Origin: Enterocloster alcoholdehydrogenati
GTDB lineage: Bacteria > Bacillota > Clostridia > Lachnospirales > Lachnospiraceae
Assembly (NCBI RefSeq): GCF_013282095.1
Contig: NZ_BLTJ01000011.1
Span: 1-64,000 of the forward strand
Direction of reading: 5' to 3'
Length of the DNA: 64,000 nucleotides
This document shows, piece after piece, positions 1 through 9,800 of this stretch; within the stretch, counting starts at the first letter, position 1, and each line of letters starts with the position of its first letter. The translations under genes and the position numbers were made by a program. The notes beneath the pieces were generated by a model that made no database searches, was not told the origin of the DNA, and was given only the letters and a program-made list of their open reading frames with translations.

Positions 1-7
1 CCTGCTC

Positions 8-36
8 TTGACATGCATGGAAGTACCTGTTATATA
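8..36 (+). promoter_or_regulatory. Strong sigma-70-type promoter at the left edge
   Basis: TTGACA at 8-13, a 17-base spacer and TATATA at 31-36. Transcription would start near 43 and run into a hairpin with arms AAGGGTG (43-49) and CACCCTT (73-79). No gene with a convincing start follows before the terminator at 267-302, so the product would be a short untranslated RNA or the leader of something lost. Confidence 0.5.
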
Positions 37-42
37 TAAAAC

Positions 43-302
43 AAGGGTGAAAAACCTGATTTAGAAGTTTCCCACCCTTCATTATCATAGAAGAATCTTA
101 TTTACAGAAATTTTCTCATACTCTCAACTCTTCACATCAACATTTGGCATTCCGGTTGAACTCCTCACTATCCCAATGCTTTCAGAGCCTAGCAAGTATG
201 AGGTCGCTTCGTTTTGAAGGTATGAACCGGTATCTGAGTTAGACTGATTTTCTACTAAAAGAGCAACAAGGCAATGGGACATCCCACTGCCTTGTACTTT
301 TT
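43..302 (+). ncRNA. Possible short untranslated transcript
   Basis: This span lies between a good promoter (8-36) and a good intrinsic terminator (267-302) and has no credible open reading frame. Its 5' part can fold into a hairpin with arms at 43-49 and 73-79. I do not recognise a known RNA family. The assignment rests only on the promoter-terminator pair, and the region could equally be the remnant of a deleted gene at an element edge. Confidence 0.25.
267..302 (+). terminator. Rho-independent terminator
   Basis: Stem CAAGGCA / TGCCTTG (267-273 and 288-294) with an inner stem TGGGA / TCCCA, followed by a T-rich tail from 298. Plus-strand orientation. Confidence 0.7.
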
Positions 303-531
303 ATAAGTTTATTTTTTATCGTCTCATACCCATACCACAACTCAAAGCCGAATCTTCATCCGACCCGATATGACTTTATGGCTACTTGGGGCTGGAAATT
401 AAGGTTATCGAGATTATGAAAAAGATCTTCGAACCACAGCTACAAATGTGGATGAAATACTTGGAGTTGATTCCAGCCGTCAGACCAGAAAGCGGCATGA
501 AGAAGAATTATCTTACCCCCTATAGTTACTG
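303..531. other. AT-rich intergenic stretch downstream of the dnd operon
   Basis: No gene can be supported here. A 46-codon reading frame on the plus strand (416-556) has no ribosome binding site and no recognisable sequence, and it runs through the terminator of the dnd operon. It is probably eroded DNA at the edge of the island. Confidence 0.4.
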
Positions 532-563
532 TAAAAACGCACTCGGCCTGAAATGACCGAGTT
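532..563 (-). terminator. Terminator of the dndBCDEA operon
   Basis: Inverted repeat ACTCGG (541-546) / CCGAGT (557-562). On the minus strand it is followed by GCGTTTTTAC. It lies about 40 bases after the stop codon of the cysteine desulfurase gene, as expected for the end of the operon. Confidence 0.65.
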
Positions 564-604
564 CAAAATATTGAATGCAGAATCTTTCTATGATTTAAAG
601 AAAA

Positions 605-1756
605 TTACACTACAAGGCTTTTGGCTATTTCTATCATCTTACTAATGTTATCACAAAACTCATTTTCATTTGTTTCAGCTCCCCAACTAATTCTAACAGA
701 ACTTTCAATATCTTCTACTGGTATACCCATAGCTTCAAGCACATAACTTGGCGAATAACTTTTTGACGTACATGCTGATCCATTTGAAACACTACAATAT
801 TGCTTGCTTGAAAGCATCAATGCTTCTGACATTACCCCTTTGAAACAGATATTTGCCGCCGAATCAACGCAGTAATCTTGGTTCCCATTATAATGGTACT
901 CCACACCTGAAGCATTCAAAAGTTCTTCTAAGACAACTTTGAGTGATTTGAGTTTTTGAGAATTCTCTTTATATTCATTTTCTGCTATTTCACATGCTTT
1001 TCCACATCCAGCTACTAAAGCTACTGGTATTGTACCTGGACGTATTCCATGTTCTTGTTGTCCTCCATACATAATATTTTTTACAGGAGGTAATCTATAT
1101 CTCTTTTTTTTCAGAATTAGAACTCCTACACCTTGCGGTCCTTTTAACTTATGAGCACTAAATGAAAGCATATTATATTTGAGGTTTCTAATCTCATCTA
1201 CTAATTTGCCACAACTTTGTGTTGCATCAACATGAAACAGTATATTACGTTTCTCTAATTCTGCTCCAAGTATATCTACTGGTTGAATAATCCCAGTCTC
1301 ATTATTTACATGCATAATAGAGACTAAAAGTGTGTCTTCTCTAACTTTATCTAATATTTCTTGAACATTAACTTGCCCCGATAAATCTGGATTTACAATA
1401 TCTACCTCGAAACCTTTCTTTTTCATCATCTTCACAGTTTCGAGTACGGATTTATGTTCGATAGCAGATGTAATGATATGTTTCTTATTTGTTTCTAGAG
1501 CATATTCTTCTAATCCCTGTATTGTTATATTATTGCTTTCTGTAGAACCACTTGTAAAAAAGACTTCCGAAGAATTAATCCCCAGTAATGATGCCACTTG
1601 TTTACGTGCATTTTCCACAATTGTTCTTGCCTGCTCACCATGATTATGGGTTCTACTGTCAGCATTACCATATGAATTCAAATATGTATCTACCATAACG
1701 GCAAGAACTCGTTCGTCTATAGGCGATGAAGAATTATTATCAAGATATATTCCCAT
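605..1756 (-). CDS. dndA: Cysteine desulfurase DndA (IscS/NifS-like)
   Basis: This is a PLP enzyme that takes sulfur from L-cysteine as a protein-bound persulfide. In Dnd systems it supplies sulfur for phosphorothioation and helps build the DndC iron-sulfur cluster. Visible landmarks are the SAHKLKGP motif with the PLP lysine at about residue 203, HVDATQ at about 175-180, and the mobile catalytic cysteine in GSACTS at about residue 329. The length of 383 residues is normal for the class V aminotransferase family. The start overlaps the stop of dndE by one base, so it is translationally coupled and last in the operon. Its position after dndE, and the absence of any isc or nif partner, argue for a dedicated Dnd role rather than housekeeping IscS. 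Confidence 0.93.
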   Translation of the reverse strand: MGIYLDNNSSSPIDERVLAVMVDTYLNSYGNADSRTHNHGEQARTIVENARKQVASLLGINSSEVFFTSGSTESNNITIQGLEEYALETNKKHIITSAIEHKSVLETVKMMKKKGFEVDIVNPDLSGQVNVQEILDKVREDTLLVSIMHVNNETGIIQPVDILGAELEKRNILFHVDATQSCGKLVDEIRNLKYNMLSFSAHKLKGPQGVGVLILKKKRYRLPPVKNIMYGGQQEHGIRPGTIPVALVAGCGKACEIAENEYKENSQKLKSLKVVLEELLNASGVEYHYNGNQDYCVDSAANICFKGVMSEALMLSSKQYCSVSNGSACTSKSYSPSYVLEAMGIPVEDIESSVRISWGAETNENEFCDNISKMIEIAKSLVV

Positions 1757-2139
1757 CAGTTCTCCTTTATTGCGATATTTATTAAATCGTCTAAATTTTT
1801 AATATAATTTGTTCCAGATAAATGTGCAATTCCTCTTTCTAAATGTAATTTAAAATACTTAGAAAGGGTTTCATCATCTATCGGAAGTCCCATTTTGATA
1901 CACCAAGCCTTCATAAGAGCATCATATAAATCACTATACTCTCCGGCAAAAGTAAACCATGACATTTCAACATTACTATCTGCGTTAACAGGGACATCTG
2001 TTGGCATAGAATATTCCCCTAAAGAATAGCAAAGAGCCCATCTGCAGAGAACATTCCAATTTTTAATACCAGTTTTACCTTTTAACCTTCCCAGCCTATC
2101 TTTTGACTGACTTGATAATTTTATTTGCTTTACTATCAT
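1756..2139 (-). CDS. dndE: DNA sulfur modification protein DndE
   Basis: Small DNA-associated subunit of the phosphorothioation complex; the family is reported to bind nicked DNA and is required for modification. The N-terminal half carries the typical pattern of an LS..SKDRL..LK segment followed by TGIKNWNVLCRWA. The start at 2139 is preferred because a GAAGGA ribosome binding site lies seven bases upstream and it follows the dndD stop (2141) almost directly; an in-frame ATG at 2154 would add five residues. At 127 residues it is near the normal family size. Confidence 0.88.
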   Translation of the reverse strand: MIVKQIKLSSQSKDRLGRLKGKTGIKNWNVLCRWALCYSLGEYSMPTDVPVNADSNVEMSWFTFAGEYSDLYDALMKAWCIKMGLPIDDETLSKYFKLHLERGIAHLSGTNYIKNLDDLINIAIKEN

Positions 2140-2140
2140 A

Positions 2141-4090
2141 TTATTTTCCTTCAAATAAATATCCTTTTTTTATCGTCGTTTTCATTAATTCGTCATCATA
2201 AACTAATGTAAACTCATCCCCGATATGCGGTTTCATTAATTTGTAATATTTTTGATCAATTTCTGAGTCTGTTGATAAAATAATTGTTTGATCACTGGCA
2301 TTCGGAAAATACGTTGATATTAACGCTTCTCTATGAATTGAATCCAAACGTGACAAAGGGGTATCTATAATTACTGGCAGCTTTTTCTTTGAACAAATAG
2401 CTAAAGCCCATAGTAACGAAATAACCATAAGCTGTTTTTCACCAGCCGATAATTTTTTCTTTTCAACCTCTTCATCTCTTCCATTAAGATAGTGAATATC
2501 AAGAGTTACCGGATCCATTTTTATTTTTTCTATCAGGTGCTTTTTGTACGCAAGCTTCTTATAACAATCAGTCATCGTGTTTGCTAAGATATCTGTCTTA
2601 CGTTGTTGAAGTCTGATACGGTAACATTTTATAATTTCTATTGCCATATGTGCATACTTAACGGTTCGCTTATTATCGTCATTCGACTCAAGGGATGATA
2701 ATACTTGTTCAGCAGCTTTACTAAATTCTGCTTCAGCAATCATAGCCGCTCCATGTAATGTCGTTCTTTTTTGCTGTAAAGAAGACAAATTAACTTCTTC
2801 GGTCAGAATTTCTTTTTCAAGTTCTTTGATTCGTTTGAAAATTCTATTCAAAGCCTTTTCATCAATGTCCACTGATAAATAATTATCTATTTCATCAATT
2901 TTTTTCTTGCTTGTATCTCTACGATGCAACTGCATTTCAACATGTTTTGCACATTGTTCCAATCCAAACGTATTTAATCTATTTAACTGGTATAAGGCAT
3001 TATCTGTAAGACCATAAATTTCATCTTTCTTCTGTGCTTCATTATCCTCTTGAATAAATTCAACAAATTTATTTAAAGTTTCTTTTGTATCAGGATGCTT
3101 GCGAATAAAATCAATATAGAGATTTTGTACCTTTTCCGTTGCCACAACAGATGTCTTGTAAGCTTGTTCCAATCGACCTTGTTCTTCAATATCAGAAAGA
3201 AGATCTTTTACAAGCATTAATGGCATTGCACCGGATACCACCTCTAGAAAATCATCTTCATATCTCTCGAGCAGAGCTAATTGTTGAGATCTTTGTTTCA
3301 TAAGATCATGACGTTGCTCTACAATATCGCCACCTTTAATAGCATATTCTAAATTCTTTTTTTCTAACTCAATATTCAACTCTTGAATTCTTTCATGAGA
3401 TCTTTGAATCTCATCATCAATATCTTTTAAATCATTGTCTGCAAGATCTCTTTTCTTCCTCAATTGTTCCAAATACTGTAAATCTTGATCCTCATTGGAA
3501 GCAGAACTTAAACGCGATATAATTCTTCCAATATCATTGTTCAATTGATCCAATATAGATATTCCTAGGAGTGCTTTAATTGACTCTTTCATCTGGTCAT
3601 TTGTATTTTCTACTGCTAGCTCAGCAATCTTTTCTCCATCAAAGAAGAAAAAGTTTGATAATGCACTTGGCAAAATGTTTTCTACGAACATTGGCCAATT
3701 TTCGGTTAAGAATGAATGATCTTCGCCATTCTTTTTTACCCATATTTTTTCTCTGACTCGTTGCGTATTCCCATCCCATTCTCTATGAACCAGATAACTT
3801 TCTTCTTCAGAACCATCAAGTGAAAATTCTAACTCCACATATGTCTTCTTTGTTCCATCGGCTTTATTAACGTATGATTTTAAATATTGACCATACGTCT
3901 TATATTTACTCTCTGTATATGCGAAAGAATTCGAACCATATAAGCCCAAAAGAACGGCTTCAAGAAAAGTTGTTTTACCTCTTCCGTTCATACCACCTAT
4001 AAGCACTACTGGATTAGTGCCATTAAATTCAAATTGATTTGTTGATGCATATACACCAAAATTATGCATAATCAATTTCTTTAAAATCAT
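2141..4090 (-). CDS. dndD: DNA sulfur modification ATPase DndD
   Basis: SMC/Rad50-type ATPase of the Dnd complex, thought to provide the ATP-dependent DNA handling needed for sulfur insertion. The N-terminus has a Walker A motif GGMNGRGKTT at about residues 32-42. The middle (about 190-500) is rich in charged heptad-like sequence typical of a coiled coil. The C-terminus has the ABC signature LSAGEKQL near residue 548 and Walker B IIDTPLSRLD near 570. All the motifs needed for activity are present in 649 residues. It starts inside the last codons of dndC (4-base overlap) and is followed directly by dndE. Confidence 0.94.
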   Translation of the reverse strand: MILKKLIMHNFGVYASTNQFEFNGTNPVVLIGGMNGRGKTTFLEAVLLGLYGSNSFAYTESKYKTYGQYLKSYVNKADGTKKTYVELEFSLDGSEEESYLVHREWDGNTQRVREKIWVKKNGEDHSFLTENWPMFVENILPSALSNFFFFDGEKIAELAVENTNDQMKESIKALLGISILDQLNNDIGRIISRLSSASNEDQDLQYLEQLRKKRDLADNDLKDIDDEIQRSHERIQELNIELEKKNLEYAIKGGDIVEQRHDLMKQRSQQLALLERYEDDFLEVVSGAMPLMLVKDLLSDIEEQGRLEQAYKTSVVATEKVQNLYIDFIRKHPDTKETLNKFVEFIQEDNEAQKKDEIYGLTDNALYQLNRLNTFGLEQCAKHVEMQLHRRDTSKKKIDEIDNYLSVDIDEKALNRIFKRIKELEKEILTEEVNLSSLQQKRTTLHGAAMIAEAEFSKAAEQVLSSLESNDDNKRTVKYAHMAIEIIKCYRIRLQQRKTDILANTMTDCYKKLAYKKHLIEKIKMDPVTLDIHYLNGRDEEVEKKKLSAGEKQLMVISLLWALAICSKKKLPVIIDTPLSRLDSIHREALISTYFPNASDQTIILSTDSEIDQKYYKLMKPHIGDEFTLVYDDELMKTTIKKGYLFEGK

Positions 4091-5661
4091 TCTATAGTGT
4101 CCTCATCTTCATCTTCATTTTCATCATTAAGATAATCATATCGACCATCTAATGCTAGTGGATTATATTTTCCACCCAAATCTTTTTTTCGAATTACGCG
4201 ATCCATATAATATTGTGTTGCATCCTCTTCATTTTTATAAAATGTCTTACGGATACAGTTTTCTAAGGCTTCAGTAATTCCTTTTCGTTTATTTAAACTA
4301 GTAGCCTGATTTTCAATATCAATCAAACTATAGGCCATTTCAAAAGCCATTTCTTCTCCTGGATATAAATCATTCACTACTTCATTGACAACTTCTTCTA
4401 ATATATCCCATTCTTCTTTACGAAATGCTTCCGATCCTACCCATTCCGGATCATCAAATTTTTTGCCAGTTACTTTTTTATAAATTTCTGGAAGGGAGTC
4501 TTCGAATTCATGTTTATCAAACACCCATATTCTTCGAATACATCTAAGTTCTGGCATAGTAATCAACTCTAAATTTGCAAATTCTTCCGGTCCATTTTCA
4601 TTTATATCTTTTTGAATCTCCAAAAGCTCCTCAAGCCACTTTTCGCGCCAATATTTCAAATACGGGCCATGGTGTAATTGTTTATATGTACCCTGAAGAT
4701 AACCCTGCATTTTTCTAAAACTTCTTCGTTCTCTGTCATTAGCTTCATCCCCAAAGTGACTTCTAAACTCTAATAGCGGAGTCATCCATGCCTTTTCATC
4801 ATCATTAGCAATCATTGCTTCCATAGATTTATCTTTTTCTACCATTGTACAAACCCAGCAGCCGAAACGACTTTTTCCACAACTAGGAAGACCTTTTTCA
4901 ACCATCAATGGACATTCATTATCTGCTGTCGCGCCTCTGTACAATGTCAAAAGATCTGTGTTTGAATATCCCCAAGGATTTCTGTATTGCATAAGAAATA
5001 TCCACACATCATCGTCTGTCCACTCCTCGAGAGGTGAAAATACCAATTCATTTGCCATCGTTGAACTTGGACTAAGAAGCTCCCTAACACGTTTCTTCTC
5101 ATAATAAGCCATTGTTTTTGCTCTTCGCGCGCTTTCTGCCTTCCGTGTACCAATAACTAAAATAATTTCTCCGTGTTCAGCAATTTGTTCTTTAACAAAT
5201 TTATTTACAGGTTGAATTTTTAATCTATCTGTGCACCAGCGAAGTTTTTTTCGTGGGAAAGGATAACCTCTTCCCAAAAGGTTTACCCAAAAGGTATTAT
5301 CTGTTTCTGGTGTCAATCTATGAGTCACAAAAGGAAGGCCTGATTGTTCAGCTCGAATATTCATAATTTCAAGTGAATCCTGAACCCACTTAGAAATAAC
5401 AGGAGATTCAACCATAGTATCAGTATTTATAACATGAATCTTTTTTGCATTTTTTAATTGTTCTGCTGGCAATTCCTCAATGGCCAACCATACTAACTGC
5501 AATGTAGCAGTACTATCTTTACCTCCCGAATATCCAATAACCCAAGGAATATCATCAGCTAAATACAGATTTCTGACCGTGTCCTTTAATCCTTCAATAG
5601 TTTCCTTTGTGATGGTTGGTCCTTTTTTGTTTAATTCACAACTTATATTATTATCTGCCAT
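4087..5661 (-). CDS. dndC: Phosphorothioation protein DndC (PAPS reductase-like)
   Basis: ATP pyrophosphatase and iron-sulfur protein that is thought to activate the DNA backbone and pass sulfur to it. The PP-loop SGGKDS is at residues 45-50. A cysteine cluster (ECP, PSCGK, GCWVCT) at about residues 248-271 fits the 4Fe-4S site known in this family. The C-terminal tail is strongly acidic. A ribosome binding site TTAGGAG precedes the ATG. The length of 524 residues is usual. It lies 12 bases after dndB and overlaps dndD by four bases. Confidence 0.95.
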   Translation of the reverse strand: MADNNISCELNKKGPTITKETIEGLKDTVRNLYLADDIPWVIGYSGGKDSTATLQLVWLAIEELPAEQLKNAKKIHVINTDTMVESPVISKWVQDSLEIMNIRAEQSGLPFVTHRLTPETDNTFWVNLLGRGYPFPRKKLRWCTDRLKIQPVNKFVKEQIAEHGEIILVIGTRKAESARRAKTMAYYEKKRVRELLSPSSTMANELVFSPLEEWTDDDVWIFLMQYRNPWGYSNTDLLTLYRGATADNECPLMVEKGLPSCGKSRFGCWVCTMVEKDKSMEAMIANDDEKAWMTPLLEFRSHFGDEANDRERRSFRKMQGYLQGTYKQLHHGPYLKYWREKWLEELLEIQKDINENGPEEFANLELITMPELRCIRRIWVFDKHEFEDSLPEIYKKVTGKKFDDPEWVGSEAFRKEEWDILEEVVNEVVNDLYPGEEMAFEMAYSLIDIENQATSLNKRKGITEALENCIRKTFYKNEEDATQYYMDRVIRKKDLGGKYNPLALDGRYDYLNDENEDEDEDTIE

Positions 5662-5672
5662 TATTTTGTCTC

Positions 5673-6746
5673 CTAAATAGTTAAACTTTCGAGATATCGC
5701 TTCTCTTTCAGTTCTTCGTCTGGCAGAAGTGGGATACCTAGTTCTTTTTTTATTTGATTAGAAGCAAGAAGGATAGCTTTATTACTTGTCAGAATTTTAC
5801 CATCTGCACGTATTACTCTATTTTTCCAACTAGTAGCACTTCTTCTCCAATCTATAATTCTTAATCCTTTTAAAATTTTATACATATCTGTTTCAGAATT
5901 ATTTATGAAATATGCCCCAACTTGACCTATGGCCTGTATAACAACCCCTTGAGTTACGATATAGTTTTCTCGTAAATCTACTTTTGATATTTCTTTCTTG
6001 TTCAGCTCATTCCATTGGATAATATTTGATGCAACACAATTCCAATACTTACATAGAAAAGTCTGTATCGCATCATTCGGAATATTTCCTTTTATTGTTC
6101 TCTTGATAGAACTATAAAAAGTATTTAATGTAAATAAATTAGATGAATATTTTCCCAAATTATCTTTTTCTTTATCTGTATATTCATTTAAAAAAGGAAC
6201 CTTTGAAACAACACTCCTTGTAATAACTGCAATATCATCTCTTGAATCATACAACTCTGCAATTGAATTCGATGTCTTCACAGCATGTTTGTTTAAATCA
6301 GTAAAAATTTGTTGACTACGTGAAAGCCCCGAATCTTCATACAGTACTACAGAAATTGTTTCATTACCTAAATCAGGTTCCTCATTAATTGCATCAAGTA
6401 TAGCAGCTTTTCTATGTTGTCCATCATTTATTAAAAAACGTGCATCCATTGATACTTCCAATATTCCAATATCAGAGCTATCATTGCTTGATAAAAATTT
6501 GAAATCACCATCAATTGAAGCAGCTAGGGCAGAAAAAACATATGAATCTCTATTTTCTGTAATATATTGACTAATTACAGGAATTCGGCTTTCATTAAGT
6601 TTTCTTTGTGCACGATATTCCGGTAAAACAAATTCATCCTCGTTCGGAAATAACTTTCCTAGCATTCGCATAGGGATCATGGCTATGTAATATTCTCGTC
6701 CTGCTTGGATTCCCCTTACAACAGGAAATTTATATGCAAAATCCAT
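5673..6746 (-). CDS. dndB: DNA sulfur modification regulator DndB
   Basis: A DGQHR-domain protein, named after the motif seen here at about residues 108-112 within NDGQHRKAAI. In characterised systems DndB is dispensable for modification but controls its level and represses the dnd promoter. The ATG at 6746 is chosen because GGAGG lies five bases upstream; an upstream TTG at 6758 falls inside that ribosome binding site. It heads the modification operon, and a palindrome covering the -10 box lies directly upstream. Autoregulation is therefore likely but is inferred. Confidence 0.9.
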   Translation of the reverse strand: MDFAYKFPVVRGIQAGREYYIAMIPMRMLGKLFPNEDEFVLPEYRAQRKLNESRIPVISQYITENRDSYVFSALAASIDGDFKFLSSNDSSDIGILEVSMDARFLINDGQHRKAAILDAINEEPDLGNETISVVLYEDSGLSRSQQIFTDLNKHAVKTSNSIAELYDSRDDIAVITRSVVSKVPFLNEYTDKEKDNLGKYSSNLFTLNTFYSSIKRTIKGNIPNDAIQTFLCKYWNCVASNIIQWNELNKKEISKVDLRENYIVTQGVVIQAIGQVGAYFINNSETDMYKILKGLRIIDWRRSATSWKNRVIRADGKILTSNKAILLASNQIKKELGIPLLPDEELKEKRYLESLTI

Positions 6747-6767
6747 CTTGACCTCCAAGAAAAAATG

Positions 6768-6818
6768 ATATACTTAAGTAGTATACTTAAGTATATCACT
6801 TTGAACTTTTTGCGTCAA
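6768..6818 (-). promoter_or_regulatory. dndB operon promoter with palindromic operator
   Basis: On the minus strand, TTGACG (6813-6818), a 17-base spacer and TATACT (6790-6795) form a good promoter whose -35 overlaps the dptH stop codon. The -10 box is embedded in two copies of ATACTTAAGTA with centres 13 bp apart (about 6772-6797), which together make a long near-palindrome GATATACTTAAGTA...TACTTAAGTATATC. A repressor bound here would block RNA polymerase. DndB itself or the XRE protein are the candidates. Confidence 0.75.
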
Positions 6819-9800
6819 TTTGATTTCAACTCGTTATATAATTCCCAAAAAGCACGATCTCTGATATATTTTGGCTTTTCAGAACTGATTTTGACAATAC
6901 TATGGTGTTTTTCTAATTGCTTAATATCACTAAACAACCTCTGGCTTTCAATACTTTTACTCTCTGTTTTGAAAACGAAATCTACATCACTAGTTTTTAA
7001 ATCAGCAACATTATGAACGATCCATGTTAAAATATATTTAGCATAATCATCATCACCAGATCCAAAATGTTTTAAGAATTGAGTAGATAGAATTGTGCCT
7101 ACACCAAATTCACGACCTTCTTTCAATATTTTCTTTAACGATGAAAATCCTTCAGACATAAAATTGTCCGCCTCATCAACCAATATAAGTTTTGTTAACT
7201 GCCTATATTTTCCATCTAATTTACTTGAACCAGCCACCTGCATCTGAGCATAGAACAAATCCAGTGTGATAGCAACAATTAAACTTTGTATATCCGAATC
7301 ATATCCTGACAAATCAATTACCACTACTCCATTTAATATTTCGAATAACGGTTTTGTTTGATTAGGATTATTTTCAAACACTTGAAATTGATGTAGTTTA
7401 TTCATAGCCGCTGCAAGTGAATCATTCTTTTTTATTTCTTCATCATTTGCATATCTTTGATATACCTGTTCAAATGTTGGAGCTTCATTATCCCAACTTG
7501 AAGGATTAGCTGCTTGTATTCCACACATACCATAAGTTTCAATAATACACTGAAATAATGTATCTTGTTGCTTCGGTCCTAATCCATACACTTTCGAAAT
7601 AGTATCTTTAAAAGCATTAGCTGTATGTATTGGCAACAGAGGCTTGAATACTTTTGACTTTGTCAAAGCTAAAGGATTAAAAGGCAATTGGTAGGGTTTT
7701 AAGATAGTTGCATTTGTCACATCTACAAAATCACGTTTACTCTCATTGTAATCTCCCTTATAATCAAAAATTAATATTCCTAAATTGTCTTCAGCAATAT
7801 TATTATTGCGTTGCAAATACAACTGAGTAATCAAGGACTTTGTAAACTGTGTTTTACCAGTCCCCATAGTTCCAATGATACCAGTATTGGTATGAAAAAG
7901 AATATCGGTATTATTAGGTTCCCAAATTATATCTGAACCGTCTTGTTGGTCCAATCCAAACAAAATCTTCATACCCTCAGATTTAATCTCTGTGATATCA
8001 CTGTTTTCAACAGTTTTCTGATTTTTTTCATTATCCCCCGAATCATTTTTTACACAACTTTTCTGATTATTATCATTATTATCTGAGTCTGCTTCATTTA
8101 CCTCTTCTGATTCTTCGAATTCTGTAGAAATTATTTCAGTGATGTCTCCAGTTAAGTTCTCAACTTTACATTCTTTAAATAATAGAAGATCATTATTTTT
8201 TGCATTTTGAATATCCGCATGTATTTCATCAACACTACTCAAAATAAGGTCAAACTCATCTTTTTCCGGCATCTCAATAAAGTTAATCGTGTCTTCTTTA
8301 AAAGATGTTTTTCTTGAAGCCAATGATTGCCGGAAGGACAAGACTGAACCACGTCCTAATATTTCTTGAATATCTGTGGAAATAATATACTCCTCATTTA
8401 AAAGAGCTAGTCTGAATTTGTCCAAAATTATTTCCCAATTCTGGGAATCGTCAACATGATACACTTTCATTTTTTTGCAACTTGTTACTAAAAGTTGCAT
8501 TAAAAAATTTCTATTAACCTTATACATAATAGTATTAGTTATATCTTCTTCCGGATTCATCGCTTCTTGCAAACCTGTTGCAGTAGCTGATACTTGTTGA
8601 AAAGCTTTTTTAATAACATCATTGGCATTTATACCTGTTTTGACTTCAGTCGGATACAGATAAATCTTTATTTGATCGGATACATGATTTAAACCAATAA
8701 AAAGCAAATCATCACTTGTTGGTCCCTTCTCAAAGCCAAGATTCTTGTAAGATAATATGCCGTCAGCGCTAGATAATCCAGCTCCACCAGAAACACGCAA
8801 CATTTCTTCCAAAGATATAGGAATCCAAACAATATCCGGATGTCTCAAAAAGGCAAGCATGAACTTAATTGCTGCAACAATACTTATTTTTTCACGTGAG
8901 AATGTAGATTCCTTATTTGCACCAATCAACTTTTTAGATGATACCAGCCGTAGCAACCAGTCACCATTTATTGCATTAAATAAATTTATTATTTTTGCAA
9001 CGTCCTCTAATTCCGCAGAAATTCCCCTTTCTTTTAGATATTCCTGAATAACTTTAGAGTATTGCTTTGACTTATGAGTTACCGTAATAGCGTCATATCC
9101 ACTGCTTGAAGTATATTGATCACTATAGTGGATAATTAGTAACTCGCTATTGGCTTCTTTTTCGCTAAAGAAATCAAGGTCTACTTTAGGATCAACAAAA
9201 ACAACCCAGTTGGATGCATTGTATATATACTCCATTTTATCTTCAGCCAATTTATCTATCTGAGTAGAAATGCTCGTTCCCGAATGGTAAGGATTTCCGG
9301 TGTTTCCCACTTGGACAAGTGAATTATACTTTGTAGCAAGTTCTATCACTGGTGTTTTTTTTGCATATTTCGTACCGAATCCAGTTCTATACTTTTGTCC
9401 GTACTTACTAGATGGAACTCCAGAAACAATACCTCCCAGAGAAATACCTGTTTCAATTTGATCCATCGTAGCAGATTCTGATGTAATTTCAGATTCCATT
9501 TCATAAAATGAAATGTGGGCATATTCGTATTGCTTTCCAGTATCTTTATGGAAATAACATTCGATATTTTTAGAGAGAACACCCTCTAAACTGTTCATAG
9601 CCACACCATTAGCAAAAGAGAGCTTCGAAGCTGTTAAATAAGCCTTTAATCGAGAATATTCTTTTATATTTTCGAATACATTTGCCTTTCTTCCGTCAGA
9701 ATATATGTGCAACTCAAATTTCATGAGCCGATCAACATCTGGAGTCTTTCCGATGGCATGAATAAAATACTGTGCAATACCATTAAACACATCGCTACAG

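Noticed and set aside
605-1756. Cysteine desulfurase as housekeeping IscS or NifS
   Set aside because: It overlaps dndE, ends the dnd operon and has no IscU/NifU neighbour.
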